From Treponema vincentii (GTDB taxonomy: Bacteria; Spirochaetota; Spirochaetia; Treponematales; Treponemataceae), in the NCBI RefSeq assembly GCF_010365865.1, contig NZ_CP048020.1, positions 2,046,001-2,110,000 of the forward strand: 64,000 bases of DNA, in the 5' to 3' direction. Below, piece after piece: positions 47,687 through 56,111 of this stretch. Below the pieces are notes generated by a model. It did no database searches, was not told where the DNA came from, and worked only from the letters and a program-made list of their open reading frames with translations. A program made the position numbers and the translations under genes. The number at the start of each line of letters is the position of its first letter. Position 1 is the stretch's first letter.

Positions 47687-48688
47687 TTATACAATTTTCC
47701 GTATTGCTACACCAACAATAGTTATTGCAGCTACGAGGAAAAGGGCACTTGTCACAACGACCATACTAGTAAACTTTTTTGCAGCTCCAGTTAATTCCAA
47801 CTCAGGAGCTTTAAGGATGACCGTCCATCCGGTAGTCTGCATGGTAGAATATGCAGCCATATAAGGAAGTTGCATAAACGTGTAGCGACCAACCCCTGTT
47901 TGACCGGTTAACGCAGTCTCTATAAAAACCTTAAAAGATGCAAGACTTTCATCTGCTGCTGCTTCCGATATGATATTGTACTTATTTTCTACAAAATGTT
48001 GATTCACATCAGCGATTATTATTCCCGTTGAACCGAGTACGGAGCAATAGCCGGTATATCCTACTGTTATGGGTTCGATTTTTTTCGAGAAAAAATCCGA
48101 TGAAACAATCATGCTTAGTACACCGGTAATTTTATCACCCATGTAGATAGGAACCGCAAAGATAAACGATACGGTATCTATAGACGAAAACACAGTTGGT
48201 TCTGAAACGAAATATTTCCCGCTTGCTGCTGCGCTAAACCATTCTTCATTTAAAGCAGATACTCGTTCACCGCTATTTATAAAGCCATGCCCATCCATAT
48301 CACAGAATACTATTCCACGGATTGCATCGTTAAAAGCAGCTTGTTCATACACGATCTTTGCTTTCTTACTATTGGGAATAGATCGATCATTAAGCACCGG
48401 CGAATGTGCCAGCACTTCGACATATTGAAAAAAAGCGGTAGTTTCTTTATCTAACATATCAGCGACCGCTTCCGCTTTATCAACCAGAACTGTTTCGGCT
48501 TGTTCACAAACCATTCTTTTTACGGCTTTGACTGCAAAACGGCCTTGTACGACAATACCCATAATCAGCATACAGCTGACTATCGCCATCAGTTTTCTGC
48601 GCAGCCGTATTTTTTCCGTTTTGTTTTTTTCAGCCTCATATCCGTCAGAATTTTGATTTTCGGTATATATTGTTCTATATCTTCCCAT
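47687..48688 (-). CDS. Cache-domain sensor without output domain (truncated chemoreceptor-like)
   Basis: A 333-residue protein with a first transmembrane helix at about 33-49 (LMAIVSCMLIMGIVVQG). It continues with a large outer dCache-like sensor domain (about 55-295; IRGIVFCDMDGHGFINSGERVS, WFSAAASGKYFVSEP, FIFAVPIYMGDKITGVLSMIVSSDFF, GWTVILKAPE) and a second helix at about 307-328. It ends six residues later (AIRKIV). Methyl-accepting chemoreceptors would continue with HAMP and signalling domains; here the convergent gene lies 4 bp away. It is either a stand-alone sensor or a receptor that lost its tail. Confidence 0.75.
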   Translation of the reverse strand: MGRYRTIYTENQNSDGYEAEKNKTEKIRLRRKLMAIVSCMLIMGIVVQGRFAVKAVKRMVCEQAETVLVDKAEAVADMLDKETTAFFQYVEVLAHSPVLNDRSIPNSKKAKIVYEQAAFNDAIRGIVFCDMDGHGFINSGERVSALNEEWFSAAASGKYFVSEPTVFSSIDTVSFIFAVPIYMGDKITGVLSMIVSSDFFSKKIEPITVGYTGYCSVLGSTGIIIADVNQHFVENKYNIISEAAADESLASFKVFIETALTGQTGVGRYTFMQLPYMAAYSTMQTTGWTVILKAPELELTGAAKKFTSMVVVTSALFLVAAITIVGVAIRKIV

Positions 48689-48738
48689 AATAATTACCTT
48701 GCTCGTATAACTACATCCGACTCTATTTCTACAATACT

Positions 48739-48777
48739 GGGCATCTCTAAAAAACTAACCGAGTTTTAGAGATGCCC
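48739..48777. repeat. Dispersed hairpin GGGCATCTCTAAAA
   Basis: GGGCATCTCTAAAA (48739-48752) is exactly complementary to TTTTAGAGATGCCC (48764-48777). Related copies occur at 54995-55035 and, in degraded form, at 39233-39275. It lies between the Cache gene start and ppdK. Confidence 0.6.
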
Positions 48778-48819
48778 TATCGATATATTATAATATCCGA
48801 TATCAAACTATAAAGTAAA

Positions 48820-48856
48820 AAGGCTGCCCAAAAACTCATATTTTCGGACAGCCTTC
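48820..48856 (-). terminator. Terminator of ppdK
   Basis: On the minus strand AAGGCTGTCC pairs with GGGCAGCCTT around an AT-rich loop and is followed by TTTTTAC, 31 bases beyond the ppdK stop. It is part of the CTGYCCAAAAAC hairpin family. Confidence 0.65.
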
Positions 48857-48886
48857 CGGTCGCAAGTTATATCAACTAACGATTAT

Positions 48887-51649
48887 TTACTTCTTTTTTG
48901 TTGCGGTTTTAGCAGATTTTGCCGTTTTAGCTGTTTTTGCGGTTTTAGCCGCTTTCTTAGCTCCGGCCTTTTTATCCTCTATTGCAGCCTGTGCAGCAGC
49001 AAGACGGGCAATCGGAACACGGAAGGGCGAGGCGGAAACATACGACATACCGGCACGGCAGCAGAACTTAACGGATTCCAAATCACCGCCGTGTTCACCG
49101 CAGATACCGACCTTTAATTCGGGTCGGGTAGAGCGGCCTTTTGCAATACCGTCTTTCACCAGTAAGCCGACGCCAACCTGATCCAAAGACTGGAACGGAT
49201 CGGCAGGAAATACTCCCGCTTTTTGTTCATCGACATAGGCAGGCAAGAATTTTGCAGCATCGTCGCGGCTGATGCCAAGCGTCATCTGCGTCAAGTCGTT
49301 GGTTCCAAACGAGAAGAACTCTGCCCGTTCTGCGATTTTATCGGCCAACAATGCTGCGCGCGGAGTTTCGATCATCGTACCAACCGCATATTTAATCTTA
49401 GCATCGTGTTTTTTAAGGATTGCATCGGCAACATTGCGGACTCTCGCTTCAAGGATCGCAAATTCTTTCGGATCGATGGTAAGCGGGATCATGATTTCCG
49501 GCAGTACCGTGATGCCTTTTTTATGCACATTGCATGCCGCAGTAATAATAGCGGTTACCTGCATTTCGAGGATTTCGGGATAGGTAATTGCCAAGCGGCA
49601 GCCACGGTGTCCGAGCATCGGGTTCGCTTCATGGAGCTGTTCAACCCGTTCCTTTACGCTTGCGAAACTGATATTGAGCGCTTCGGCCAATTTCTGCTGT
49701 CCTTCTTTATCATGCGGCACGAACTCGTGCAGCGGCGGGTCGATTAAGCGGATGGTAACGCCCTTTCCGTCCATCACTTTAAAGATGCCTTCAAAGTCCT
49801 TTGTTTGAATCGGGAGCAGCTTAGCCAAGGCTTTTTTGCGTCCTTCGGTGCTGTCTGCAACAATCATCTCACGAATCGCAAGAATACGTTTTTCGTCGTT
49901 GAAGAACATGTGCTCGGTACGGCACAAACCGATACCTTCGGCGCCGTGTTCAAGGGCGACCTTTGCATCTTCGGGACGATCCGCGTTGGTGCGTACTTTG
50001 ATAGCACGTGTCTCATCAACCCACTTCATCAAGGTCTTATATGATTCCGGCTGTTTTGCCTGTACCAATTTCAGCTCGCCGACATATACGTCGCCTTTAG
50101 TTCCGTCAAGGGTGATAAAATCGCCTTCTTTAAGAACCTTACCGTTATAGCTGCATTCGCCTTTTTCGTAATCGATGACAAGTTTTTCGCATCCGACGAT
50201 ACAGCATTTTCCCCAACCTCGCGCAACAACAGCTGCGTGGCTCGTTTTTCCGCCGGTCGCAGTTAAAATACCCTGTGCGGCATGCATACCGCCGACATCT
50301 TCGGGGCTGGTTTCCTTACGTACGAGAATTGCTTTTTCTTTCTTTGCAGCCAGCGCCTCTGCCTTAGCAGCGGAAAAACAGATTTTTCCGGCGGCTGCAC
50401 CCGGGACTGCGGCAATTCCGCTGACAAGCAAGGCGGATTTCAAATTAGGCTGCTTATAGTCAATGGCAGGATAGAAGATACCTTCAATATCGCTCGCCTT
50501 AATACGCATAATCGCTTCTTCTTTTGTGATAAGCCCTTCATTTACCATATCAACGGCCATTCTGAACGCAGCGGCAGGAGAACGCTTACCGGTACGGCAC
50601 TGGAGCATATAGAGTTTACCTTCTTCTACGGTGAACTCCATATCCTGCATATCTTTGTAGTGGTTTTCCAAAAGAGCGCGGACTTTACAGAGCTGATCGT
50701 AGGCTTTTTTATCTTCTTTTTCAAACTCGGAGAGTTTAATCGGTGTACGGATACCCGCAACGACGTCTTCACCCTGCGCATTAAAGAGGTAATCGCCGTA
50801 GAATATGTTTTCACCGCTATTGGGATCGCGCGTAAAGCAGACTCCGGTACCGGAGGTATCCCCCTTGTTACCGAATACCATCTGCATAACGTTGACTGCA
50901 GTACCCTTAATCCCGACGAGATTTTCTACGCGGCGATAGGTAACGGCTTTTTCAGCCATCCAAGAATTGAATACCGCTCCGATAGCACCCCAAAGCTGTT
51001 CGATCGGATCCTGCGGGAAGTCTTTTTTAATTTCTTTTTTATACAGTGCCTTAAACTTTATGATAACTTCTGCAAGCTCATCTTCATTTACATCGGTATC
51101 GCCGACTTTCTTACCCGCTGCAATGTTCAAGCGTCCGCGGGTATGCTTTTCTTTTATCTCATCAAAAAGGTCATCGAACTTTATGCGATCGATGCCCATT
51201 GCCGTTGAGCCGTACATCATAATAAAGCGGCGGTATGCATCCAAGGCGAAACGGCGGTTAGACGTCTTTTTCGCTAAGCCTTCGACCGACTTATCGGTTA
51301 AACCGAGGTTCAAAATCGTTTCCATCATACCGGGCATCGAAACCGGAGCGCCTGAACGAACGGAAACCAAAAGCGGATCATTGGGATCACCGAGCTTCTT
51401 ACCGGCACTTTTTTCCAGCTTTGCCAAGTTTTCTTTTACAGACTGCTCCAGACCGGCAGGATATTTTTTATTGTTCGAATAATACAACTGACAAACTTCA
51501 GTAGTAATCGTAAAACCTGCGGGAACGGGCAACTTTGCGCGAGTCATTTCGGCCAAGCCGGCGCCTTTACCACCCAGCAGCTGCTTCATTTCGCCGTTGC
51601 CTTCCGCCTTGCCGTTTCCGAAGAAATAGACGTACTTTTCTTCTGCCAT
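48887..51649 (-). CDS. ppdK: Pyruvate, phosphate dikinase with basic C-terminal tail
   Basis: PpdK interconverts PEP, AMP and PPi with pyruvate, ATP and Pi, a key glycolytic or gluconeogenic step in anaerobes. The N-terminal ATP-grasp domain (LLGGKGAGLAEM, VSVRSGAPVSMPGMMETILNLG), the swivelling phospho-His domain (LTATGGKTSHAAVVARGWGKCCIVG) and the C-terminal PEP-binding barrel (GLCRTEHMFF, LGHRGCRLAITYPEI, GTMIETPRAALLAD, FFSFGTNDLTQMTLG, GICGEHGGD) are all complete in 920 residues. The last 30 or so residues are a Lys/Ala/Thr repeat tail (KTAKTAKTAKSAKTATKKK), unusual for the family. GGAAGG precedes the ATG. Confidence 0.97.
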   Translation of the reverse strand: MAEEKYVYFFGNGKAEGNGEMKQLLGGKGAGLAEMTRAKLPVPAGFTITTEVCQLYYSNNKKYPAGLEQSVKENLAKLEKSAGKKLGDPNDPLLVSVRSGAPVSMPGMMETILNLGLTDKSVEGLAKKTSNRRFALDAYRRFIMMYGSTAMGIDRIKFDDLFDEIKEKHTRGRLNIAAGKKVGDTDVNEDELAEVIIKFKALYKKEIKKDFPQDPIEQLWGAIGAVFNSWMAEKAVTYRRVENLVGIKGTAVNVMQMVFGNKGDTSGTGVCFTRDPNSGENIFYGDYLFNAQGEDVVAGIRTPIKLSEFEKEDKKAYDQLCKVRALLENHYKDMQDMEFTVEEGKLYMLQCRTGKRSPAAAFRMAVDMVNEGLITKEEAIMRIKASDIEGIFYPAIDYKQPNLKSALLVSGIAAVPGAAAGKICFSAAKAEALAAKKEKAILVRKETSPEDVGGMHAAQGILTATGGKTSHAAVVARGWGKCCIVGCEKLVIDYEKGECSYNGKVLKEGDFITLDGTKGDVYVGELKLVQAKQPESYKTLMKWVDETRAIKVRTNADRPEDAKVALEHGAEGIGLCRTEHMFFNDEKRILAIREMIVADSTEGRKKALAKLLPIQTKDFEGIFKVMDGKGVTIRLIDPPLHEFVPHDKEGQQKLAEALNISFASVKERVEQLHEANPMLGHRGCRLAITYPEILEMQVTAIITAACNVHKKGITVLPEIMIPLTIDPKEFAILEARVRNVADAILKKHDAKIKYAVGTMIETPRAALLADKIAERAEFFSFGTNDLTQMTLGISRDDAAKFLPAYVDEQKAGVFPADPFQSLDQVGVGLLVKDGIAKGRSTRPELKVGICGEHGGDLESVKFCCRAGMSYVSASPFRVPIARLAAAQAAIEDKKAGAKKAAKTAKTAKTAKSAKTATKKK

Positions 51650-51851
51650 GATTTCCTTCCTTAATTAAAGTAGATAAAAATAGATTAAATACCTATCATA
51701 TAAATAATACAATTATTGTATAATGTACGATAGTTTATGTCAACGGTTCGATCATAGGCTCAATCAGAGCTGCGGGCAACATCATCAAACCGGTTTGATA
51801 AAAACCGTGGATATCATTGCAAAATACATGACCTTTTGCTATGCTGTCGGC

Positions 51852-53516
51852 ATGAAAATAGTTGTAATCTTCCTGCAGGCTCTGGGGAGTCTTGGCTTCA
51901 TTCTGTACGGCATGAAATTGATGAGCGAAGGAATTCAAAAAAGTGCCGGCGGAAGCCTTCACCGAATCCTCAATATGATGACCGGCAATCGGATCCTTGC
52001 CGTAATTACCGGTTTTGCAGTTACCGCTATTGTTCAATCATCAGGCGCAACCACCGTTATGACCGTTTCTTTCGTCAATGCGGGTCTGCTCTCGCTCACG
52101 CAGGCAATCGGCGTAATTTTCGGCGCCAATATCGGTACGACAGTTACCGCATGGATTGTCGCGTTGGTCGGCTTTCAACTTAAACTCGCCGAAATCGCAA
52201 TACCGGCATTCGGTATCGGCTTCTTCCTTACCTTCTTCAAAAGAATCCGTCAGGAAAGCCTTGGCGAGGGCATTATGGGGTTTGGGCTCCTTTTTACGGG
52301 ACTCGGTATTCTCTCTTCCCTGATGCCGGATATCTCCGCCGATAACCTTCCATTTTTATCATTAGCTGCGGACGGCGGTATCTACAGCATTGCCATCGGT
52401 TTTATTGCAGGCTTCCTTTTAACGGTCATTCTGCACTCTTCATCGGCAACCACCGCTATTATTCTAACTATGGCGTACGGCAAGGTTATCGGCATTGAAT
52501 TTGCTGCGGCAAGCGTACTCGGCAGTAACGTCGGTTCGACAATCGACGCAGTTATTGCGGCCATCGGCAGTAAACTCAACGCACGTAGGACGGCCATGGT
52601 ACACGTACTGTTTAACGTATGCGGCGCGCTTTTGTTCTTAATCTTTTTTAAACCGTCGCTTGCGTTGTTGCATCGCCTAACGCCGGAAGGCAGCAGACTT
52701 GCAAACATAACCATCCGGCTGGCACTTTTCCACTCATTGTTCAATATCATAAATACCTTGATTGCACTCCCGTTTGTTTCGTATATTGCGCGTTTCGTAG
52801 AATGGCTTGTTAAAGATAAAGGGAATGAATCGCCGGAACGGTATCAGCTGGTTATGCCAAACGAAACGGCAATTAAAGAGAACATCGAAGCGTACATCCT
52901 ACAGGCGGAACGGGAAATCAGCATGATGTCAACGGTCGTACGAAAGATGTTCGATACGATTCGCCCCTTATTGGAAGATGATTACAAAGGATCTGTTGAA
53001 GCCGTCATTGAACAGCTTGTACAGCAAGAAGACTATGCAGACCAAATGCAAGAAGAATTATCCCGTTTCTTAATTGCAACCTCCCGTTTGTCGCTCAGCG
53101 TTAAAGCGGAACATAATGTACGGCTGATGCTGACCATCGTCGATAACCTCGAAAATATGACCGATCATATCTATGAATTGGGGCTACACATCGAAAAGAG
53201 CAAGAAGAAAAAGCTCAATATTCCGAAAGAGGATATGGATAAACTGTTGCCCTATCTCGGCGTCGTCAATCAGTTTATTCACTTTGTACACGATCACTTG
53301 AATAAGCCACTGGCACAGGATCAACTCGCGCTTGCCGATGAAATGGAACAAACAATCGATGCCATGCGCAGCAATCTGAAAAAGCTCGCACGAAACCGTT
53401 TGGAAGAAGGCGGCAATGTTAAGGCGGAGCTTTTGTATATCGATATGGTACGGACAATTGAAAAGGTCGGAGACTGCGCGTTCAGTATTTCCGAAACACT
53501 CAGCAAAACGATGTAA
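51852..53516 (+). CDS. Na+/phosphate symporter family protein with PhoU-like domain
   Basis: The 554-residue protein carries the two inverted Na/Pi-cotransporter repeats: first QSSGATTVMTVSFVNAG and GANIGTTVTAWIVAL, then HSSSATTAIILTMAYG and GSNVGSTIDAVIA. About eight hydrophobic segments lie up to residue 330. A C-terminal PhoU-like helical domain follows (AYILQAEREISMMSTVVRKMFD, NVRLMLTIVDNLENMTDHIYELGLHIEKSKKKK). Family members import phosphate with Na+. I chose the ATG at 51852, where the hydrophobic N-terminus begins (MKIVVIFLQALGSLGFILYGMKLM), not the upstream codons. Confidence 0.88.
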   Translation: MKIVVIFLQALGSLGFILYGMKLMSEGIQKSAGGSLHRILNMMTGNRILAVITGFAVTAIVQSSGATTVMTVSFVNAGLLSLTQAIGVIFGANIGTTVTAWIVALVGFQLKLAEIAIPAFGIGFFLTFFKRIRQESLGEGIMGFGLLFTGLGILSSLMPDISADNLPFLSLAADGGIYSIAIGFIAGFLLTVILHSSSATTAIILTMAYGKVIGIEFAAASVLGSNVGSTIDAVIAAIGSKLNARRTAMVHVLFNVCGALLFLIFFKPSLALLHRLTPEGSRLANITIRLALFHSLFNIINTLIALPFVSYIARFVEWLVKDKGNESPERYQLVMPNETAIKENIEAYILQAEREISMMSTVVRKMFDTIRPLLEDDYKGSVEAVIEQLVQQEDYADQMQEELSRFLIATSRLSLSVKAEHNVRLMLTIVDNLENMTDHIYELGLHIEKSKKKKLNIPKEDMDKLLPYLGVVNQFIHFVHDHLNKPLAQDQLALADEMEQTIDAMRSNLKKLARNRLEEGGNVKAELLYIDMVRTIEKVGDCAFSISETLSKTM

Positions 53517-53571
53517 CAGTTTACCGGCAAGGTAATCCAATACAGTCATCCTATGGGTAATGAGGTGAAAT

Positions 53572-54996
53572 ATGGAATTGTTGAGATATGCTGAAGAAGA
53601 TCCGCAGCGGGTATTGGCGATAACCGATAGCGGTAAAACATTACATTACAGCGAAATCAATACAGCTGCAGCAGCACTCCCGAAAGAAGCAGCCCATCAG
53701 CTGGTGTTCCTTCTCTGTAGAAATTCGCCCGGGACGCTGCTCGGATACCTCGGTTGCTTAAAGGCAGGCGTCGTACCGCTTTTGTTGGATGCACACATCG
53801 CACCCGATCTTTTACAACACTTAATTCAAACCTATACGCCCGCCTTTTATTATATTCCGCAAGACTTACCGGAAGAAACAAAAAAGATACTCCCGATGAA
53901 TAAACCCGTTACAACAATAGCGGACAGTGTACTACTCCGTTCGGATAAAAAAGGGCCGGAGCTTTTTCAAGATTTAGCGCTGCTCCTCACCACATCAGGA
54001 AGTACCGGCAGCCCCAAACTCGTACGCTTAACGTACCGCAATATCTACGAAAACGCACGGTCAATCGCAGAATACCTGCACATTACCGACAAGGAGCGTC
54101 CGGTAACTATGCTGCCGATGAGCTATTCATACGGAATGTCCATTATCAATAGCCATGCCCTTATGGGCGCAACCGTCATATTGACAGGGCACGATATCTT
54201 AACCGCTGCGTTCTGGGAACGGGTTAAGCAAGAGAACGTCAGTTCGCTTGTGGGCATCCCCTATACCTATCAAATGTTCTCCCGCCTACGGTTGACCGAA
54301 ATGGAGCTGCCCGCACTCAAAACGCTGACGCAAGCGGGGGGAAAATTGCCGTATGAGCTACATCAAAAATTCGGCGAATGGAGCCTGAACACCGGACGGC
54401 GCTTTTTTGTGATGTATGGGCAAACCGAAGCCGCACCGCGCATGGCATATCTGCCGCCAGATAAGACAATGGAAAAATGCGGCAGTATGGGCATTGCAAT
54501 CCCCGGCGGAGAATTAAAACTAATTGACGAAGCCGGTGCGGAAATTACCGCGTCCGATACTGTCGGTGAATTGGTGTACCACGGACAAAATGTTTCGATG
54601 GGATATGCGGAATGCGCTACCGATTTAGCGAAAGGCGACGAGTGGCAGGGAACGCTCCATACCGGGGATATGGCAAAACGGGATTCGGACGGTTATTTTT
54701 TTATCGTCGGGAGGAAAAAGCGGTTTATCAAAGTGTTCGGCAATCGGGTTAATTTGGATGATACCGAACGGCTGCTGTCTGCCGCCTTTGCCGATGCCGA
54801 ATTCGCTTGTATCGGACAAGACGACCTTCTCTGCGTTTATACAACGCTTAAAACGGAAGAACAGCATCGCGCAGTATCGGAGTATCTCGCACAAACGACA
54901 CGGCTTCCGGCAAAGGTGTTCCATGTCTTTTTTATCGAGGCTATCCCTAAGAATCCCGCGGGTAAAACGCTCTATTCGCAGCTGGAGATACGCTAG
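53572..54996 (+). CDS. AMP-dependent (acyl-)ligase, adenylate-forming family
   Basis: The enzyme activates a carboxylic acid with ATP to an acyl-adenylate. The 474-residue protein has the P-loop LLLTTSGSTGSPKLVRLTYRN (near residue 137), MYGQTEAAPRMAYLPP, GELVYHGQNVSMGYAE, HTGDMAKRDSDGYFFIVGRKKRFIKVFGNRVNLDDTERL and the C-terminal catalytic Lys in NPAGKTLYS. It is shorter than typical acyl-CoA synthetases (about 500-550), so the substrate may be small. No carrier protein or CoA-related neighbour is present. A hairpin of the GGGCATCT family follows the stop directly. Confidence 0.85.
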   Translation: MELLRYAEEDPQRVLAITDSGKTLHYSEINTAAAALPKEAAHQLVFLLCRNSPGTLLGYLGCLKAGVVPLLLDAHIAPDLLQHLIQTYTPAFYYIPQDLPEETKKILPMNKPVTTIADSVLLRSDKKGPELFQDLALLLTTSGSTGSPKLVRLTYRNIYENARSIAEYLHITDKERPVTMLPMSYSYGMSIINSHALMGATVILTGHDILTAAFWERVKQENVSSLVGIPYTYQMFSRLRLTEMELPALKTLTQAGGKLPYELHQKFGEWSLNTGRRFFVMYGQTEAAPRMAYLPPDKTMEKCGSMGIAIPGGELKLIDEAGAEITASDTVGELVYHGQNVSMGYAECATDLAKGDEWQGTLHTGDMAKRDSDGYFFIVGRKKRFIKVFGNRVNLDDTERLLSAAFADAEFACIGQDDLLCVYTTLKTEEQHRAVSEYLAQTTRLPAKVFHVFFIEAIPKNPAGKTLYSQLEIR

Positions 54997-55035
54997 GGCA
55001 TCTCTAAAAGCGCGGATAGCTTTTAAAGATGCCCT
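54995..55035. terminator. Hairpin of the GGGCATCTCTAAAA family after the ligase gene
   Basis: AGGGCATCT-CTAAAAGC pairs with GCTTTTAA-AGATGCCCT around GCGGATA. It begins within the stop codon of the ligase gene. With 55059-55093 it separates the convergent units. Confidence 0.6.
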
Positions 55036-55058
55036 GTACAGTTGTCCGTACATACAAA

Positions 55059-55093
55059 AAACGGCTGCCTACCTGCACGGTAAGCAGCCGTTG
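55059..55093 (-). terminator. Terminator of the lipoprotein gene
   Basis: On the minus strand AACGGCTGC pairs with GCAGCCGTT, followed by TTTT, about 20 bases beyond the stop of the lipoprotein gene. Confidence 0.65.
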
Positions 55094-55111
55094 TATTGCC
55101 CAGCCTATTTT

Positions 55112-55495
55112 TTAAAGGGCTTTCATCTGTTTTGCCGTAGGACTAGAAACCTTCTTTAATTTAAACGTCATTGCACCACCCTTTGATATTGTCATCGTTT
55201 CGCCGCTAATTTTATAATCACATTCAACAGCGGCTATATACGGAGCTTTAATTTTTCCGTTTTTTGCAGTATAGTCGCCTGAGGATATCTTCGTAAGTGT
55301 ACCCAACATCTTCTGGGCGACAATCATTTTGCCATCCGCACCAAAGTAAACATACTGTTCGAAAGCTGGCGCGCCAGCAGCAGTGTTTGTCACCTGCCAA
55401 ACACTATCAGCCTGTACCTTTCCGCCGCAGCTGGTAACAAACAGGGCGCTCCCGATAAGCACAGTGAGTACTGCAAGTAATGAAAGTTTTTTCAT
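55112..55495 (-). CDS. Small lipoprotein of unknown function
   Basis: The 127-residue protein has a lipoprotein signal (MKKLSLLAVLTVLIGSALFVTSC, Cys23). The rest is a beta-rich domain (VWQVTNTAAGAPAFEQYVYFGADGKMIVAQKMLG, VECDYKISGETMTISKGGAMTFKLKKVS) in the style of a small lipocalin-like or META-type sheet. I chose the ATG at 55495, with AAGGA upstream, over the codon at 55519. The promoter region shares a 25-bp block with the lipoprotein gene at 42496-42990. Function unknown. Confidence 0.65.
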   Translation of the reverse strand: MKKLSLLAVLTVLIGSALFVTSCGGKVQADSVWQVTNTAAGAPAFEQYVYFGADGKMIVAQKMLGTLTKISSGDYTAKNGKIKAPYIAAVECDYKISGETMTISKGGAMTFKLKKVSSPTAKQMKAL

Positions 55496-55588
55496 CTTTT
55501 GTTCCTTTACATAATGCAATAATACATTACGTTTCTGAAAATGCGTCCGCTATACGGCGAACGTAAGTTACACATTGCGCATAACTTC

Positions 55589-55613
55589 TCTTCTATATTA
55601 CCTTTAAAGTCAA
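55589..55613 (-). promoter_or_regulatory. Conserved 25-bp upstream block shared with another lipoprotein gene
   Basis: On the minus strand it starts with TTGACT and continues AAGGTAATATAGAAGA. It agrees with 43113-43137 at 23 of 25 positions. A CAATGTG word follows a few bases downstream of both copies. Confidence 0.45.
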
Positions 55614-55705
55614 GCACAAATATTAAAAAAATGAAAAAAAACAGTCCGATGCAATTGCTATCTTCTCGGCTTGCAGTTTTCGGCTCTTTCTCATATACTG
55701 AGCGC

Positions 55706-56056
55706 ATGAGTGAAACCACACCTGAAATAATTACCTATGATGATTTTGCAAAACTGCAGCTGAAAGTCGGCAAAGTTTTGGAATGTGTAAAAGCTGAAAA
55801 TGCGGAAAAACTCTACATTTTACAGGTAGACCTTGGCGAAGAAAAGCCGCGCCAAATCGTTTCGAGCCTCGTTGACTACTACACTGCCGAAGAATTAGTC
55901 GGCAAAGAGATTATCGTGCTTGCAAACCTCAAACCCGCTAAAATGCGCGGACATATTTCCGAAGGTATGCTGCTCTGCGCGGAATCCGAAGATTCATCGA
56001 TCTGTGTTCTGCTAAAACCCGAAACGCCGGTACCTGCCGGTACTAATATCACCTAA
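55706..56056 (+). CDS. tRNA-binding domain protein (MetG C-terminal/CsaA-like)
   Basis: The 116-residue OB-fold protein matches the EMAP-II/MetG C-terminal tRNA-binding domain throughout: YDDFAKLQLKVGKVLECVKAENAEKLYILQVDLGEEKPRQIVSSLVDYYTAEELVGKEIIVLANLKPAKMRGHISEGMLLCAE. Stand-alone copies serve as tRNA-binding or CsaA-like chaperone proteins. It may also be the separate C-terminal domain of a methionyl-tRNA synthetase encoded elsewhere. I chose the ATG at 55706, since upstream codons encode no family sequence. The flavodiiron gene follows. Confidence 0.88.
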   Translation: MSETTPEIITYDDFAKLQLKVGKVLECVKAENAEKLYILQVDLGEEKPRQIVSSLVDYYTAEELVGKEIIVLANLKPAKMRGHISEGMLLCAESEDSSICVLLKPETPVPAGTNIT

Positions 56057-56111
56057 CGTTCACCGAGCCTCAATACAAATGAGAGTTTTTCCTTAGATTA
56101 TGGAGGACACT

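Noticed and set aside
50282-51208. 308-codon open frame opposite ppdK
   Set aside because: It is fully antisense to a strongly conserved gene, lacks domain-like sequence and arises from codon bias of ppdK.
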